From: Myxococcota bacterium
GTDB taxonomy: Bacteria > Myxococcota_A > UBA9160 > SMWR01
Length of the DNA stretch: 64,000 nucleotides
Reading direction: 5' to 3'
Assembly (NCBI GenBank): GCA_039030075.1
Contig: JBCCEW010000005.1
Location: forward strand, 186,001-250,000
Both the position numbers and the translations under genes were made by a program. The number at the start of each line of letters is the position of its first letter. Within the stretch, counting starts at the first letter, position 1. Of this stretch, positions 1 to 7,412 are shown piece by piece. The notes below the pieces were generated by a model, which saw only the letters and a program-made list of their open reading frames with translations, had not been told where the DNA came from and did not search any database.

Positions 1-2
1 CG

Positions 3-92
3 GCCCCGGGCAGCGGCGAACCCCGCAAGTGGCTCGGCTGGGCCCTGTTCCGGCTGGCGGCGCGGGTGAACCCCGAGGTTCGCGAGCGCTAG
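3..92 (+). CDS. 3' end of an unidentified gene (partial)
   Basis: An open frame runs in from the left edge of the window and stops at TAG 90-92, giving about 29 C-terminal residues that end in NPEVRER. The residues are basic and Trp-containing (KWLGWALFRL) and could be an amphipathic or membrane-associated C-terminus. No family can be recognised from so little. The next gene begins about 130 bases later, so the two may be cotranscribed. Confidence 0.45.
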   Translation, partial: APGSGEPRKWLGWALFRLAARVNPEVRER

Positions 93-219
93 TCGCGGAC
101 CCCGCCGCGGAACGCGGCCGACCTGCCTTGCCTTTGAGCAACCCGGGGTTCGCGGCGCCCGGACGTTGCGTCGCAGCTGGCCCGCCTCTTGCTTCTGCAG
201 AGAGGCGGAGGCCCTATCC

Positions 220-471
220 ATGCGCGTGTACGTCCTGACCTTTGGAAGCCGCAGCGATCTCTCTCGCGCCTTCGACCGGGTTCTCGAGGATCCCCAGGTG
301 GCGAGCTGCATGATCGAGCCCGAGCACCGTCGGCTCCGGTTCCTGGGCCCGCTGCGGTTGACCGAGCGCCTCGTCGAGCGGATCTACCAGGATGGCGGGC
401 TGGCCTGGTGCAGCCGCCACGATTTCCGCGACCCCGCCGAAGAACGACTGGGGGCGCTCACCGCGGCCTGA
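220..471 (+). CDS. Small hypothetical protein, 83 aa
   Basis: The ATG at 220 is preceded by a purine-rich ribosome binding site (GAGGCGGAG, about 203-210), which argues that this short frame is translated. The protein begins MRVYVLTFGS and has alternating hydrophobic and charged stretches, suggesting a small alpha/beta fold of the RRM/ferredoxin type. There is no signal peptide or membrane helix. It lies upstream of the DUF4349 lipoprotein gene with a 76-base gap that contains an inverted repeat. I do not recognise the family and give no function. Confidence 0.55.
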   Translation: MRVYVLTFGSRSDLSRAFDRVLEDPQVASCMIEPEHRRLRFLGPLRLTERLVERIYQDGGLAWCSRHDFRDPAEERLGALTAA

Positions 472-520
472 GCCGCCCCCGCCGCGCGCTTGCCAGCCGC
501 GTTTCCGCTTGCAGACTCGT

Positions 521-537
521 CCGGATCGACGATCCGG
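521..537. repeat. Inverted repeat just before the DUF4349 gene
   Basis: CCGGATC and GATCCGG (7-base arms, 3-base spacer) form a perfect hairpin ending 10 bases before the ATG at 548. Its right arm abuts the G-rich ribosome binding region (about 535-541), so it could restrict initiation or act as an operator. There is no T-tract, so it is not a typical terminator. Confidence 0.4.
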
Positions 538-547
538 GGGGTGACCC

Positions 548-1261
548 ATGCGAGTGGTTCCGTGTCTGTGGGCGATCGGGATGGGTGTCGTGCTCCTGGC
601 GTGCACGAGCACGCCCGATGCTGAGTTCGCGCGCGCCGGGCGTGAGGCGTCGACGGCCGGAGCCATGGCCGCGTCCGACACGGCCGCGCCTCCGCCGTCG
701 GCTGCTGCGGTGCAGCGCCTGCTGATCCGCAACGCCGATCTGGCCCTCGATGTCGAAGACCTGGACGCGGCGACCGCTGCGGTGGAAGCGCGCGTTGTCG
801 CGATCGGCGGCCTCGTCCGGCACTCGGGTGGCGACGACGATCGCCGCTCCCTGCAAGTGGGCGTTCCGAACGATCGGCTCGAGGCCTTCCTCGACCACGT
901 CGCCGAGCTCGGCGAGGTCACCCGCCGCTCGCTGCGCAGCGAGGACGTCACCGAGCAGCATGCGGATCTGGTCGCCGAGATCGAGAACACGCGGTCGTTC
1001 CGCGACCGGCTGCGTCAGCTCCTCGAGCGCGCGAAGTCGGTCGAAGAGGTGCTCCAGGTCGAACGCGAGCTCACCCGTGTGCAGACCCAGCTCGACCGTC
1101 TCGAGGCGCGGAAGCGGCGCCTGGACTCGGACGTCGCGTTGGCGACGGTCTACGTGCATCTCGAGCGCGCCGAACGCGCGGTGCCCGGGCCCCTGGCGAT
1201 CGCGGGGTACGGGGTCTACTGGCTCGTCGAGAAGCTCTGGAAGATCCCGCTCCCGCGCTGA
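548..1261 (+). CDS. DUF4349-family lipoprotein
   Basis: A 237-residue protein with a lipoprotein signal: a basic N-terminus, a hydrophobic stretch and a lipobox ending LLAC at about residues 16-19, followed by a Ser/Thr/Ala linker. The body matches the DUF4349 pattern: a conserved strand block (LIRNADLALDVEDLDAA), a segment of the QVGVPNDRLEAFL type, and a long charged coiled coil (about residues 125-200, ENTRSFRDRLRQLLERAKS). A short hydrophobic segment near the C-terminus (GPLAIAGYGVYWLVEKLW) may be a membrane anchor, as is usual in the family. Function is unknown; an envelope location is inferred. It converges with glnK. Confidence 0.8.
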   Translation: MRVVPCLWAIGMGVVLLACTSTPDAEFARAGREASTAGAMAASDTAAPPPSAAAVQRLLIRNADLALDVEDLDAATAAVEARVVAIGGLVRHSGGDDDRRSLQVGVPNDRLEAFLDHVAELGEVTRRSLRSEDVTEQHADLVAEIENTRSFRDRLRQLLERAKSVEEVLQVERELTRVQTQLDRLEARKRRLDSDVALATVYVHLERAERAVPGPLAIAGYGVYWLVEKLWKIPLPR

Positions 1262-1276
1262 CGCGCTTCGAAGAGA

Positions 1277-1327
1277 AAGGGCGCCCGGGTCCGAGCGGCG
1301 CGCCCACGCCGAGACCCGAGCGCCCTT
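1277..1327 (-). terminator. Terminator of the amtB-glnK unit
   Basis: Arms 1277-1291 and 1313-1327 pair over 15 positions with a single G-T-type mismatch. On the minus strand the stem is followed by CTTTCTCTTC, a pyrimidine-rich tail, so it fits an intrinsic terminator for glnK transcripts. On the plus strand there is no T-tract, although the hairpin sits between converging genes. Confidence 0.7.
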
Positions 1328-1351
1328 GGGCACCCGACAGGTGTCCTCAAA

Positions 1352-1702
<351 letters not shown>

Positions 1703-3073
1703 CTAAGCGCTTTCGCTGGTGGCGAGGCGACTGGCGACGCCCGCCGGTGCGGTCGACTGGCCGCTGGGCAGCGACGAGAAGGCACCGCTGCCCGCGGTGC
1801 CGACGTCGTAGGCGTGCTGCCCGTGCTCGGCGTAGTCGAGACCTTCGATTTCCTCTTCCTCGCTCACGCGCAGGCCCATCGTGGCCTTCACGAGTGCGAA
1901 GATCGCGAACGCGCAGACCAGCGTCGTGATGCCGTAGGCCACCACACCGATCAGCTGAACCAGGAAGCTGTGCTCCGGGTTCGTGGAGAAGATGCCGACG
2001 GCCAGCGTTCCCCAGATGCCGCAGGTGAGGTGCACCGAGATGGCGCCCACCGGATCGTCGATCTTGATCTTGTCGAAGAACAGGATCGAGCCGACCACGA
2101 TCACGCCCGCGATCAGGCCGATCAGCACCGAGCCCATGATCGTCACGGTGTCCGCGCCGGCGGTGATGCCGACGAGGCCGGCGAGCACGCCGTTGAGCGC
2201 CATCGAGAGGTCGGGCTTGCTGGCGATGAACCAGGAGCAGGCCATCGCGGCCACCGCGCCGGCCGAAGCCGCGAGACAGGTGGTCACGAGGGTGTAGGAC
2301 GTGAGCGCCGGGTCGGCCGAGAGCACCGAGCCACCGTTGAACCCGAACCAGCCGAGCCACAGCAGGAACACGCCCACCGCCGCGAGCGGCATGTTGCTGC
2401 CCGGGATCGGCGAGAGCTTGCCACCGACGTACTTGCCGATGCGCGGGCCGAGCATCCAGGCGCCGACCAGCGCGCCCCAGCCGCCCACCGAGTGGACCAG
2501 CGTGGAACCGGCGAAGTCGTAGAAGCCCATGCCGTCGAGCCAGCCACCGCCCCACTTCCAGGAGCCGAGGATCGGATAGACGATCGCGACGAAGAGGGTC
2601 GCGAAGACCATGAACGACGGGAGCTTGATCCGCTCCGCGACGGCGCCCGAGACGATCGTGGCCGCGGTGGCCGCGAACATCGCCTGGAACAGGAAGTCGG
2701 TCCAGTAGGTGTATCCGCCACTCGCGTAGCCGGTGCCGAGACCCGCTTCGTCCGTGGAGATGCCCATGCCGGCGAAGCCCACGTACCCGTTGAACTCACC
2801 CGGGTACATGAGATTGAAGCCGCAGAGGGCGTAGGTGAGGATGCCGATCGAGACGATGAACGTGTTCTTGAACAGAATGTTCGTCGTGTTCTTCGCTCGG
2901 GTCATGCCCGATTCCAGGGTGGCGAAGCCCAGGTGCATGATGAACACCAGGCCCGCGGCCAGCATCATCCAGACGTTGTTCGCCACGAAGGTGCCCGGAG
3001 ACACCGTGTCTTCTGCGAGGGCGGCGGCAGGCACGAGGGCCGCTGCCAGCGCCCATCCGATCATTCGTTTCAT
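1703..3073 (-). CDS. amtB: Ammonium transporter AmtB
   Basis: A 456-residue Amt/Mep/Rh channel protein. An N-terminal signal-like helix ends at ALAE (about residues 19-22), followed by about 11 hydrophobic segments. Hallmarks are the first-helix motif HLGFATLESGMTRAKN and both pore-lining histidine segments (STLVHSVGGWGAL and SVHLTCGIWGTL). The cytosolic C-terminal region (GLRVSEEEEIEGLDY) is where P-II docks in this family. A good ribosome binding site (AGGAGG) lies before the ATG, and a consensus sigma-54 promoter lies about 150 bases upstream, implying induction under nitrogen limitation. Confidence 0.96.
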   Translation of the reverse strand: MKRMIGWALAAALVPAAALAEDTVSPGTFVANNVWMMLAAGLVFIMHLGFATLESGMTRAKNTTNILFKNTFIVSIGILTYALCGFNLMYPGEFNGYVGFAGMGISTDEAGLGTGYASGGYTYWTDFLFQAMFAATAATIVSGAVAERIKLPSFMVFATLFVAIVYPILGSWKWGGGWLDGMGFYDFAGSTLVHSVGGWGALVGAWMLGPRIGKYVGGKLSPIPGSNMPLAAVGVFLLWLGWFGFNGGSVLSADPALTSYTLVTTCLAASAGAVAAMACSWFIASKPDLSMALNGVLAGLVGITAGADTVTIMGSVLIGLIAGVIVVGSILFFDKIKIDDPVGAISVHLTCGIWGTLAVGIFSTNPEHSFLVQLIGVVAYGITTLVCAFAIFALVKATMGLRVSEEEEIEGLDYAEHGQHAYDVGTAGSGAFSSLPSGQSTAPAGVASRLATSESA

Positions 3074-3222
3074 CTCGATCCTCCTGTAGGGGTGTCGCCT
3101 GCGAGGAACTCGACAGGCGGGGAGAGGTCACCGGGAGCCGCGAACCGCTTCGCCTGTGTCCCCCCGCGAAATCGCAGGCACACGAAACGGCGCGCGGCTC
3201 CCTGGTGTCGCCGATCCCTAGG

Positions 3223-3238
3223 GCAACACTCGTGCCAA
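3223..3238 (-). promoter_or_regulatory. Sigma-54 promoter of amtB-glnK
   Basis: Read on the minus strand the sequence is TTGGCACG-AGTG-TTGC followed by CC, matching the -24/-12 consensus at every defined position, with the obligatory GG-N10-GC spacing. Transcription would start near 3211, giving a leader of about 140 bases to the amtB ATG. Placement before an ammonium transporter/P-II operon fits known RpoN biology. Confidence 0.85.
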
Positions 3239-3300
3239 CTGCGCGAGGCAGCCCGGCGGAGCCCGGGCGGGCGTTTCCCGGCCGAATACGGCCGGAGCGC

Positions 3301-3312
3301 GCTGAATTCAGC
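3301..3312. repeat. Perfect 12-base palindrome between two sigma-54 promoters
   Basis: GCTGAATTCAGC reads the same on both strands. It lies about 65 bases upstream of the amtB -24 element and about 160 bases upstream of the porin -24 element, distances typical of enhancer sites for sigma-54 activators. It does not match the enteric NtrC consensus, so any assignment to a protein is inference. Confidence 0.45.
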
Positions 3313-3473
3313 TCAATGTGATCGACCGCACCAAAAGCACGCTGCCTAGCGGCCGGGCACGGCGCCTAGCCAACGGGCAGGACCGCGCACACCGGGGGCG
3401 TCGCGTTCCCGGCTCCGAAGCATCCCAGCGCACAGAAAGCCCATTTTCGGGTCTTTTTGCACACAGTCGCGCT

Positions 3474-3490
3474 TCGGTACGGGGGTTGCT
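3474..3490 (+). promoter_or_regulatory. Sigma-54-like promoter of the porin gene
   Basis: TTCGGTAC-GGGGG-TTGCT contains GG-N10-GC at exact spacing (GG at 3476-3477, GC at 3488-3489) and a perfect -12 element TTGCT. The -24 element departs from TTGGCACG at two positions. The predicted start, near 3501, leaves a leader of about 115 bases. Confidence 0.6.
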
Positions 3491-3614
3491 TAACATCCGG
3501 CGTCCCCCCGCCAGACCGGTCCACGTTTCGGCGCCCACAGAGCCCCCGGTTGCCTTCGGGGGAAGTGCGTGGTGGCGGCGCGTGGGCCTCCATCGGTCTC
3601 ATTGGAGGGACATC

Positions 3615-5078
3615 ATGACCATGGTCGGAAAGACGCTGGTTGGCCTGACGGCGGCACTCGTTTGTGTCACCGGGCCGGCGTTCGCGAGTACGGACTCGGA
3701 GGTCGAGAACGAACTCGCAGAGATGCGTGAGCTCGTCGAAGGGCTCAAGCAGCAAGTGGAAGCGCAAGAAGAGCAGATCCACCATCAGGGGGAGATGCTT
3801 GAGGATGCGCAGCGCGTGGTGCGCGACGTCCAGAGTGACGTGGAAGACGGGACGCTCTCGAGCCTCTCCGACTTCTGGGGAGCAGTGGACGTGAACATGA
3901 GCGTGGCGGGTAGCTACGCGTGGAACTTCGCCAACCCGGACCTTGCTACGGGTGCAGGTGGCTTCGGCCCGGCGCGGATCTCCGGTACGCCGGGCATCGG
4001 CGCCAACAACGGGCGCGTCGCGATTCTCCCGTTCCATCCCGATCACAACAGCTTCCAGATCGACCAGGTCTGGTTCGACATCGGGAAGGCCCCGACCGAG
4101 GAGAGCCGTGCCGGCTTCCACTTCACCCTGCTCTACGGCACCACGGCGACGTTCCTGGGCCAGGGCAGCTCGGCGGGCGCCCGCGCTCGCGGTGACTCGA
4201 CCAGTGACTACTACGTCCACCAGGCCTACGTGAGCTACCTGGCTCCGCTGGGCGAGGGCGTGGAAGTCAAGTTCGGCAAGTTCGGCACGCTGATCGGTGC
4301 CGAAGTCGCGGACACGACGGCGAACAACCACATCACCCTGGCGAACCTGTATCAGCTGTTCCAGCCGATCGATCACCTCGGCGTGATGGCCAGCACCTCC
4401 TTCGGTCCGGTCAGCATCACCGGTGCGGTCGTGAACGAAGGTACGCTGGCGGTCAGCTCGCCGGACGTGAACAAGGAGAAGGGCTACCTCGGCCAGATCG
4501 CCTTCGCGGCGAGCGACGAGCTGAGCACGGCGGTCACGATCCTGTACACGCGGGACGGTCCGGGCCTCGCTGGTAACGCCGGGCTGGCCCCGAACGTTCC
4601 CGGCCTGGGTCAGAACGACCGCGCCAACGGGACGCTCGACTTCCTGCTGACGTACGACAGCGACGCCTTTTCGGCCTACGTGAACTCGGACCTGTTCTGG
4701 ATCGAGGGCTCGGGTCTGGCCGGTTGGGGCATCGCGGTCTCCGGTAAGGTGCCGATCACCGATGCGTTCTCGGCGGCTGCCCGCCTCGAGTACGCGCGTG
4801 ACTGGGACAACGTGCTGGGCTTCGGTCCCGCGATCCCGGGCATCGGAGGCGCACCCGTCTTCGCGCCGGGCCGCAACAGCCACATCTACAGCGCCGTCGG
4901 TACGCTGGCGTATGAAGTGGCCGAGAACCTCACCGTGCGCGGTGAGGTGCGTTGGGACCGTGTGAAGGAGGACACCTCCTTCCCGGGCGTCCTGGAGGTG
5001 GATGCGTTCTTCAGCAACACCGCTGGTGGACGTGAGGACCAGATCGTGGGTCTGGCTCAGGTCATCTACGCCTTCTAG
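3615..5078 (+). CDS. Outer-membrane beta-barrel porin (BBP2-like)
   Basis: A 487-residue exported protein. The ATG at 3615 is preceded by GGAGGG; the frame is open further upstream, but a signal peptide (MTMVGKTLVGLTAALVCVTG, cleavage after AFA, about residue 24) fixes this start. A short coiled coil follows (about residues 28-75, heptads such as LVEGLKQQVEAQEEQI), then a long run of alternating strands with a DFWGAVDVN opening and a terminal aromatic residue (VIYAF), typical of outer-membrane barrels. It resembles the OmpL/BBP2 porin group. Divergence from amtB-glnK and its own sigma-54-like promoter suggest uptake of a nitrogen source; that role is inferred. Confidence 0.85.
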   Translation: MTMVGKTLVGLTAALVCVTGPAFASTDSEVENELAEMRELVEGLKQQVEAQEEQIHHQGEMLEDAQRVVRDVQSDVEDGTLSSLSDFWGAVDVNMSVAGSYAWNFANPDLATGAGGFGPARISGTPGIGANNGRVAILPFHPDHNSFQIDQVWFDIGKAPTEESRAGFHFTLLYGTTATFLGQGSSAGARARGDSTSDYYVHQAYVSYLAPLGEGVEVKFGKFGTLIGAEVADTTANNHITLANLYQLFQPIDHLGVMASTSFGPVSITGAVVNEGTLAVSSPDVNKEKGYLGQIAFAASDELSTAVTILYTRDGPGLAGNAGLAPNVPGLGQNDRANGTLDFLLTYDSDAFSAYVNSDLFWIEGSGLAGWGIAVSGKVPITDAFSAAARLEYARDWDNVLGFGPAIPGIGGAPVFAPGRNSHIYSAVGTLAYEVAENLTVRGEVRWDRVKEDTSFPGVLEVDAFFSNTAGGREDQIVGLAQVIYAF

Positions 5079-5113
5079 GTGCGCTTGACGCCGCGAGGCG
5101 TCGACAAGAAAAC

Positions 5114-5150
5114 GGCGCGGTACCGGTCTTCGGTACCGCGCCTTTTCTTT
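5114..5150 (+). terminator. Intrinsic terminator of the porin gene
   Basis: A perfect 12-bp stem (GGCGCGGTACCG with CGGTACCGCGCC), a 5-base loop and a TTTTCTTT tail, starting 36 bases after the porin stop codon. This is the clearest rho-independent terminator in the window. Confidence 0.92.
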
Positions 5151-5246
5151 GCGCTGCTGCCCGCTGGGCCGATCTCAGGCGAGGCCGCTCGCTTAGAAAC
5201 CGCTCTGTTCAGAACGCCCCGGCGCTTCCGGGCCCAGGACGCAGAA

Positions 5247-5282
5247 CACCCTTCACGGGGCCGGCAGGGCCCGCGAAGGGTG
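5247..5282 (-). terminator. Probable terminator of the Fis-like gene
   Basis: CACCCTTC and GAAGGGTG form the base of a hairpin whose inner GC-rich part pairs imperfectly. On the minus strand it lies 24 bases past the stop codon of the gene ending at 5306 and is followed by GTTCTG, a weak T-rich tail. Position supports a terminator; the tail does not. Confidence 0.45.
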
Positions 5283-5305
5283 AGACGGCATGAAGCCGAG
5301 CGGTT

Positions 5306-5590
5306 CTACTCGTTCCCCTTCTCGCCTCGAACGGTCCAGACCGGGACGAGGCCGAGCTTCTCCATCTTGGTGTAGAGAGTCCGGCGCCCGATTCCGAGGG
5401 CCCGAGCCGCAGCCGAGCGATTGCCCCGGTGCTCGCGCAGGGCGCGGGCGATGCGCCAGGCCTCGGCACGGGCGAGGAACTCCCGGAGGGGGAGCTGATC
5501 GGCCGTGCGGGCCAGGTCTTCGAGGTGTTCCCCGGACGGAACGGATCCGTTCGTGAGCGTGGAAGAGGGGTTGTGGATTTCAGCGGCCAT
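5306..5590 (-). CDS. Fis-type helix-turn-helix protein, 94 aa
   Basis: The C-terminal half (about residues 44-81) is a Fis/NtrC-type HTH: WRIARALREHRGNRSAAARA, then LGIGRRTLYTKMEKLGL. The N-terminal 40 residues are polar and have no AAA+ domain, so this is a stand-alone DNA-binding subunit like Fis rather than a full sigma-54 activator. The ATG at 5590 is chosen because upstream codons read as low-complexity Arg/Pro. The start is uncertain: a sigma-54-like promoter at 5604-5620 predicts a transcript beginning almost on this ATG. It is a single-gene unit, with the dap operon lying upstream on the same strand. Confidence 0.75.
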   Translation of the reverse strand: MAAEIHNPSSTLTNGSVPSGEHLEDLARTADQLPLREFLARAEAWRIARALREHRGNRSAAARALGIGRRTLYTKMEKLGLVPVWTVRGEKGNE

Positions 5591-5603
5591 CTCATCCCGC
5601 CAT

Positions 5604-5620
5604 TGCAACCCCCGCGCCAG
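5604..5620 (-). promoter_or_regulatory. Sigma-54-like promoter at the Fis-type gene
   Basis: On the minus strand: CTGGCGCG-GGGG-TTGCA, with GG-N10-GC exact, one mismatch in the -24 element (G for A) and a perfect -12 element. The expected transcript start, about 5593, is only 3 bases before the chosen ATG, so either the mRNA is leaderless or the match is fortuitous. Confidence 0.45.
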
Positions 5621-5739
5621 TCCGGGGCGCGCTCGCGCGCGCAGGGAGCCCGGTGACGCGGGCTTTGCTGTGGGCGTGGGCAACCCCTGCCCAAACCGCG
5701 CGCATTCGCGCGCACTCGGGCGCCTCTCACCGGCAGGGA

Positions 5740-6540
5740 CTAGGCAGGTGTCGGGAGCCCGAAGACCTCTTCGACCGCGTAGCGCCCCGGGGGCTTCCCG
5801 ACGATCCAGGCCGCACACCGAACGGCGCCCGCCGCAAAGTGGTCCCGGGTATGGGACCGGTGGACGAGCTCGATGCGCTCGCCGCCGCCGACGAAGAAGA
5901 CCGTGTGTTCGCCGGCGTTGTCGCCGCCGCGCAGGGTCTGGACGCCGATCGCCGCCTCCGGGCGCGCGCCGATCTCCCCGGCGCGTTCGAGCACGAGATG
6001 ATCGGCGAGCGAGTGCTCGCGTCCCTCGGCCAGCACCTCGGCCAGGCGCAGGGCGGTTCCGCTCGGCGCATCCCGCTTCAGCGCGTGGTGCAGCTCGACG
6101 ATCTCCGCGTCGTAGTCGGGTCCCAGCAAGCGCGCAGCCTCGCGGGTGAGGTAGGCGAGGACGTTGACCGCCAACGAGAAGTTCGCGGCCCGCAGCCAGG
6201 GGATCCGGGTGGCGAGGGCGTCTACCCGGGTGAGCTCGGCCTCGCTGAAGCCGGTGGTGCCCGTGACGTAGGCGGTCCCCGCATCGGCCGCCGCTTCGGC
6301 GATCGCGAGGGTGGCCGCGGGCACGCTGAAGTCGATGGCGACGTCACAGGCGGACGCCGCCGCGGCTGCGTCGTCGGTCACGATCACGCCGTCTTCGAGG
6401 GTTTGCCCCACCCCGGGGTGGCCGGGGCCTTCCAGTGCGGCGCCCAGCACCAGGCTGGGCTCGTTCGCCAGTGCGGCACGAACCCGCTCGCCCATCTTGC
6501 CGAGCGCACCCACGACGAGTACGCGATGCGCATCGCTCAT
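5740..6540 (-). CDS. dapB: 4-hydroxy-tetrahydrodipicolinate reductase
   Basis: A 266-residue protein of normal DapB length. It reduces 4-hydroxy-tetrahydrodipicolinate with NAD(P)H in lysine/diaminopimelate synthesis. Visible are the N-terminal nucleotide-binding motif (VLVVGALGKMGERV), a VTGTTGFSE segment and the catalytic block ELHHALKRDAPSGTAL, with its two histidines, lysine and substrate-binding GT. Its ATG overlaps the dapA stop codon by four bases, so the genes are translationally coupled. It is the last gene of the argH-lptM-dapF-dapA-dapB run. Confidence 0.97.
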   Translation of the reverse strand: MSDAHRVLVVGALGKMGERVRAALANEPSLVLGAALEGPGHPGVGQTLEDGVIVTDDAAAAASACDVAIDFSVPAATLAIAEAAADAGTAYVTGTTGFSEAELTRVDALATRIPWLRAANFSLAVNVLAYLTREAARLLGPDYDAEIVELHHALKRDAPSGTALRLAEVLAEGREHSLADHLVLERAGEIGARPEAAIGVQTLRGGDNAGEHTVFFVGGGERIELVHRSHTRDHFAAGAVRCAAWIVGKPPGRYAVEEVFGLPTPA

Positions 6541-7412
6541 CCGACGAGTCCGAGTTCCTTGAGCACCACCTGGAGTCGCTCGCGCACCGGGTCCGACAGT
6601 GGCGTCAGCGGCAGGCGAATCTCGGGGCCGATGGCGCCGGTGGCGTAGAGAGCCGCCTTGAGCGGGATCGGGTTGCTCTCTGCGAACAGCACGTCGAAGA
6701 GCGGCAGGAGCCGGAGGTGGCAGCGCCGCGCCTCGTCGAGATCGCCGGCCCGGAACGACCGCACCAGCGCGACCATGTCGGCGGGGGCCACGTTCGACGT
6801 GGTCGAGATGACGCCCTTGGCGCCGATCGCCAGCATCGGTAGGGTCAGCGCGTCGTCGCCCGACAGCACGTCGAACTCCGCCGGGCACTGGTCCACGACT
6901 TCCGCGATCTGGGCGAGGTCGCCGCAGGCTTCCTTCACTCCGACCACCTGATCGAGATCCGCGAGTCGCGCGATCGTCGGCGGCAGCACGTTCGACGCCG
7001 TCCGTCCGGGCACGTTGTAGAGCACCAGCGGGAAGGCGGTGCGCCGGGCGATCTCGGTGTAGTGGGCGACGAGACCCTCTTGGGTGGGCTTGTTGTAGTA
7101 GGGCGAGATCAACAGCGCACCGTCGGCGCCGGCTTCCTTCGCGTGGAGGGTGAGCTCGATCGCTTCGCGGGTGTTGTTCGAGCCGGTGCCGGCGACGATC
7201 GGGACCCGACCCCGCGTGGCTTGCACGACGATCTCGACGACCCGTCGGTGCTCGGCGTGGGAGAGCGTGGCGCTCTCGCCGGTGGATCCGCAGGGGACCA
7301 GGCCGTCGACGCCCGCGCCGATCTGGGTCTCGACCAGTTCGCGCAGCGCAGCCTCGTCGATCTCCCCGTCGCGGAAGGGGGTCACCAGCGCGGTCAGGAC
7401 GCCCTCGAACAT
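6537..7412 (-). CDS. dapA: 4-hydroxy-tetrahydrodipicolinate synthase
   Basis: A 291-residue aldolase-fold enzyme that condenses pyruvate with aspartate semialdehyde. The signature GSTGESATLS, the active-site tyrosine segment (LYNVPGRT) and the Schiff-base lysine region (VVGVKEACGDL) are present in the usual order, and the protein starts MFEGVLTALVTPF as expected. The ATG overlaps the dapF stop by one base (TGATG), and the end overlaps dapB. It supplies diaminopimelate for the peptidoglycan made by the class A PBP encoded nearby. Confidence 0.97.
   Translation of the reverse strand: MFEGVLTALVTPFRDGEIDEAALRELVETQIGAGVDGLVPCGSTGESATLSHAEHRRVVEIVVQATRGRVPIVAGTGSNNTREAIELTLHAKEAGADGALLISPYYNKPTQEGLVAHYTEIARRTAFPLVLYNVPGRTASNVLPPTIARLADLDQVVGVKEACGDLAQIAEVVDQCPAEFDVLSGDDALTLPMLAIGAKGVISTTSNVAPADMVALVRSFRAGDLDEARRCHLRLLPLFDVLFAESNPIPLKAALYATGAIGPEIRLPLTPLSDPVRERLQVVLKELGLVG

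Larger units (their letters stand above)
3074..3614. other. Divergent amtB/porin regulatory region
   Basis: These 541 bases contain no credible gene. They hold a sigma-54 promoter reading left into amtB (3223-3238), a second sigma-54-like promoter reading right into the porin gene (3474-3490), and a perfect 12-base palindrome between them (3301-3312). I looked for a classical NtrC box (TGCAC-N5/6-GTGCA type) and saw only partial half-sites, for example around 3458-3464. Confidence 0.7.

Noticed and set aside
3074-3614. NtrC-type binding site in the amtB/porin region
   Set aside because: Only incomplete half-sites (around 3458-3464 and near 3330) were seen; none approaches the dyad consensus.
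3366-4883. A long minus-strand open frame opposite the porin gene
   Set aside because: Arg/Val-rich with no motifs; the plus-strand protein has a signal peptide, coiled coil and beta-barrel pattern.
5680-5696. Sigma-54-like sequence TTTGGGCAGGGG-TTGCC on the minus strand
   Set aside because: GG and GC are 8 or 9 bases apart instead of 10, and the -24 element matches poorly.
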